Part shown: positions 4,348 through 6,450 of the stretch, in pieces
Position numbering within the stretch: position 1 is the stretch's first letter
How the letters are laid out: each line of letters opens with the position of its first letter
Origin: Treponema sp.
GTDB lineage: Bacteria; Spirochaetota; Spirochaetia; Treponematales; Breznakiellaceae
Direction of reading: 5' to 3'
NCBI GenBank assembly: GCA_009784995.1
Contig: WQXE01000106.1
Span: 1-6,450 of the forward strand
DNA: 6,450 nt
The notes under the pieces: model-generated
The model's input: the letters and a program-made list of their open reading frames with translations, nothing else
Database searches by the model: none
What the model was told of the DNA's origin: nothing
Translations under genes and position numbers: made by a program

Positions 4348-6450
4348 TTGGCGTCATCATTATTATTTTTTACATCACTGGATAACAAATTCCTTGATGT
4401 GTTTTTACGTTTTCTGCCGTCATTAACCGAAGATGAAAAAGTTATTGTATTAACACTCGATGATACCGCGATGGAAAACGCAGGCGGCTTCCCTTTCAGA
4501 CGGGAAATGATGGCAGACATTGTTATTTTATTAAAAGAACTTGGCGTTGAATCAATCGTTTTCGACTTAAGTTATCTTGATGAAAGCGCGAATCGTTTTG
4601 ATTCACAACACGCGATAGAAACATTTGTTCAATATTATAATTGGGGATATACAGACCCTTATGATATAATTTCTGTTATTCCGTTTTTCGGCAGAGATGT
4701 AGATGAATATTTCGCGAAAGCTCTGGCTTTCAGCGGCAATTCATGGCTTACCCTGACTATGACGCCAATAGAAAATGTTTTTGATATCGATCTTATATTT
4801 AAAAATGAAGAAAAAGATAGTTATTTATATAATTACATCGCGTCAAAAAATATAACCGTTAAGGGTGATACAAAAACACCGGAAGCGGCAGACATTACAC
4901 CGGCAATCCAAAAACTTTTAAACCGCGCGAAAGGAGCCGGATTTGTAAACGCCAGCCCTGATTCTGACGGCTTGCGGCGGCGCGTGCATCTTTTATGGAA
5001 ATATAAAGATGATTATTACAAACAGCTTACACTCGCGGCAATTCAGGAAAAACTTGGTTACGATTCAATTGAAGTATCAAATAGAAATATAAATTTAAAT
5101 ATGAACGATGGTTCGGTATTGCGAATTCCCCGGGCTCAAGACGGCTCTGTACTTTTAAAATGGCCAAAAAAAATATTTTATGAATACAATTATCTGTCAC
5201 TCGCATGGTTAGTTAATCATGTATTGGAAGAAGCCGCTTTCGCGAAGAACATCAGTTTAATGGATGATTGGGGCTTTTTTACTTATTGGAACGGATACAA
5301 TCCATTGCAATATTATCTTTTAGCGGAAGAAATTAAAAATGATATTTTAAATAAAAACGGCGCTGTAACAGATGAGTGGTTCATCGCGAGAAATAATTTT
5401 TTTAGAACAATCGAAGAGTTTCTATACGGCGTTTATATACAAAACATTTTAAACGATGTAGAAGAATTTCCCGAAATAGTGGATTTTGTACGCGAGGTAT
5501 TTGATGTTTGCCGCGAACAATTTGAAGAAATATCAAGGATACGCAGAGAAGTTTCTATTTTAAACGGAAGCTTTATTATTATAGGTTCCGACGCGACTTC
5601 GATGACAGATCACGGAACAAATACTTTTCAGGAAATATTTCCAAATGTAGGAAGTTACGCAGTCGTCGCGAATATGCTGCTCGCGGGAGAATTTATTACT
5701 GATGTTCATTGGTTAATATCATTTATAATCGCGCTTTTTTACGCGTTATTAATAGGTTATCTTGTAAACCGTTTTGATACTCATCTGTCAATAATAACAG
5801 GTATTTCCAGTATTATTATTTTAAGCGCTTCGTTTGTGGTTTTCTTTATAACTAGCAGGATTTATTTAGGTCTCGCGGTTCCATTAGTTTCTACAGCTGT
5901 TACATTTGTTACGATTATGGTCAGCAAATTTCTCGCGACCAGCCATGAAAAAGCCTTTTTACATAACGCGTTTTCGCGCTACCTCGCGCCTGAAGTTATT
6001 TCTGAGATTATAAACGATCCAAACAAATTAAATCTTGGCGGCGAAAAACGGGAAATGACCGCGATATTTACCGACATTCAGGGTTTTTCTACAATTTCTG
6101 AACAGCTTGATCCCGTTCATCTTGTAAAACTGCTTAACCGTTATCTGACATTAATGAGCAATATCGTAATGGAAAATGTCGGAACCATCGACAAATACGA
6201 AGGGGATGCGATAATCGCGTTCTTTGGCGCTCCTGTATTCCGTGAAAACCACGCTGCTCTAGCCTGCCGCAGCGCTGTCGCGATGAAAGCCGCTGAAAAA
6301 GAATTAAATAAAACAGTTGTAGAAGAAGGTTTAAGCCCGGTGCCATTATTTACACGAATAGGCATTAACACAGGCGATATGGTCGTAGGTAACATGGGCG
6401 CGGAAAACAAAATGGACTACACAATAATGGGAAATGCCGTAAACCTCGCT
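4303..6450 (+). CDS. CHASE2-domain sensor adenylate/guanylate cyclase (class III), 3' end outside window
   Basis: ATG 4303 with a good Shine-Dalgarno; 716 residues are visible and the frame runs off the edge. Residues ~6-26 are a first membrane helix. The periplasmic CHASE2 domain spans ~27-468: it opens with VIVLTLDDTAM, GGFPFRREMM and LGVESIVFDLSYLDE and closes with GSFIIIGSDATSMTDHGT and FPNVGSYAVVANMLLAG. Three further helices follow at ~470-489, ~496-517 and ~521-541, the usual CHASE2 topology. A linker with AFSRYLAPEVI and LGGEKRE leads into the cytoplasmic cyclase domain. Visible catalytic residues are the metal-binding Asp591 (FTDIQGFS) and Asp635 (KYEGDAI), adenine-contacting Lys631, Thr707 at the base-specifying position (DYTIMG) and Asn714. 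The transition-state Arg is expected at about 718, just past the edge. Lys plus Thr is the class IIIb adenylate cyclase pattern, so cAMP from ATP is the predicted product. An additional helical stretch of ~110 residues (~307-415) lies inside CHASE2. The gene follows the FecR-like gene by 28 bases. Confidence 0.92.
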   Translation, partial: MKLQKSFFIISLAACLASSLLFFTSLDNKFLDVFLRFLPSLTEDEKVIVLTLDDTAMENAGGFPFRREMMADIVILLKELGVESIVFDLSYLDESANRFDSQHAIETFVQYYNWGYTDPYDIISVIPFFGRDVDEYFAKALAFSGNSWLTLTMTPIENVFDIDLIFKNEEKDSYLYNYIASKNITVKGDTKTPEAADITPAIQKLLNRAKGAGFVNASPDSDGLRRRVHLLWKYKDDYYKQLTLAAIQEKLGYDSIEVSNRNINLNMNDGSVLRIPRAQDGSVLLKWPKKIFYEYNYLSLAWLVNHVLEEAAFAKNISLMDDWGFFTYWNGYNPLQYYLLAEEIKNDILNKNGAVTDEWFIARNNFFRTIEEFLYGVYIQNILNDVEEFPEIVDFVREVFDVCREQFEEISRIRREVSILNGSFIIIGSDATSMTDHGTNTFQEIFPNVGSYAVVANMLLAGEFITDVHWLISFIIALFYALLIGYLVNRFDTHLSIITGISSIIILSASFVVFFITSRIYLGLAVPLVSTAVTFVTIMVSKFLATSHEKAFLHNAFSRYLAPEVISEIINDPNKLNLGGEKREMTAIFTDIQGFSTISEQLDPVHLVKLLNRYLTLMSNIVMENVGTIDKYEGDAIIAFFGAPVFRENHAALACRSAVAMKAAEKELNKTVVEEGLSPVPLFTRIGINTGDMVVGNMGAENKMDYTIMGNAVNLA

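Noticed and set aside
6134..6410. Two overlapping open frames on the - strand opposite the cyclase domain
   Set aside because: The + strand encodes an unmistakable catalytic domain here; the reverse frames are shadows.

Overview
The window carries four genes, all on the + strand and tightly spaced (gaps of 10, 30 and 28 bases). It reads as one stretch of a probable operon for cell-envelope and signalling proteins. The first gene is cut by the left edge and the fourth by the right edge. The predicted products are: (1) a secreted or surface protein with Ig/Fn3-like modules and about nine GLUG-type repeats, at 2-1885; (2) an exported mosaic protein with an N-terminal outer-membrane-barrel-like part, a beta-sandwich part, a degenerate transglutaminase-like core and two C-terminal TPRs, at 1896-3845; (3) a small exported protein with a FecR-like domain and an Ala/Ser/Asp-rich tail, at 3876-4274; (4) a membrane-bound CHASE2 sensor joined to a class III nucleotide cyclase with adenylate-cyclase-type residues, at 4303 to beyond the edge. 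I see no RNA genes, CRISPR arrays, insertion sequences or attachment sites, and no convincing terminator between the genes.

The organism is a diderm bacterium, judged from the outer-membrane-barrel-like N-terminus of gene 2 and the periplasmic-type FecR and CHASE2 modules. The DNA is AT-rich, but the tetramer CGCG is strikingly common in genes 2-4. The mix of exported TPR proteins, GLUG surface proteins and CHASE2 cyclases would fit a gut or environmental spirochaete (Treponema-like). That is a low-confidence impression and no marker gene is present.

A plausible joint role is envelope sensing. The FecR-like protein and the large periplasmic CHASE2 domain would receive an envelope or surface signal, and the cyclase would turn it into cytoplasmic cAMP. 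Genes 1 and 2 would be the surface/outer-membrane partners or co-regulated cargo. This is inference from gene order and domains.

The most interesting points are: a potential mRNA hairpin (4281-4347) that folds the ribosome binding site of the cyclase gene into its stem just after the stop codon of the FecR-like gene; loss of the catalytic Cys and His positions in the transglutaminase-like domain; an extra helical stretch of about 110 residues inside the CHASE2 domain; and a sharp difference in CGCG density and Ala codon choice between gene 1 and genes 2-4.
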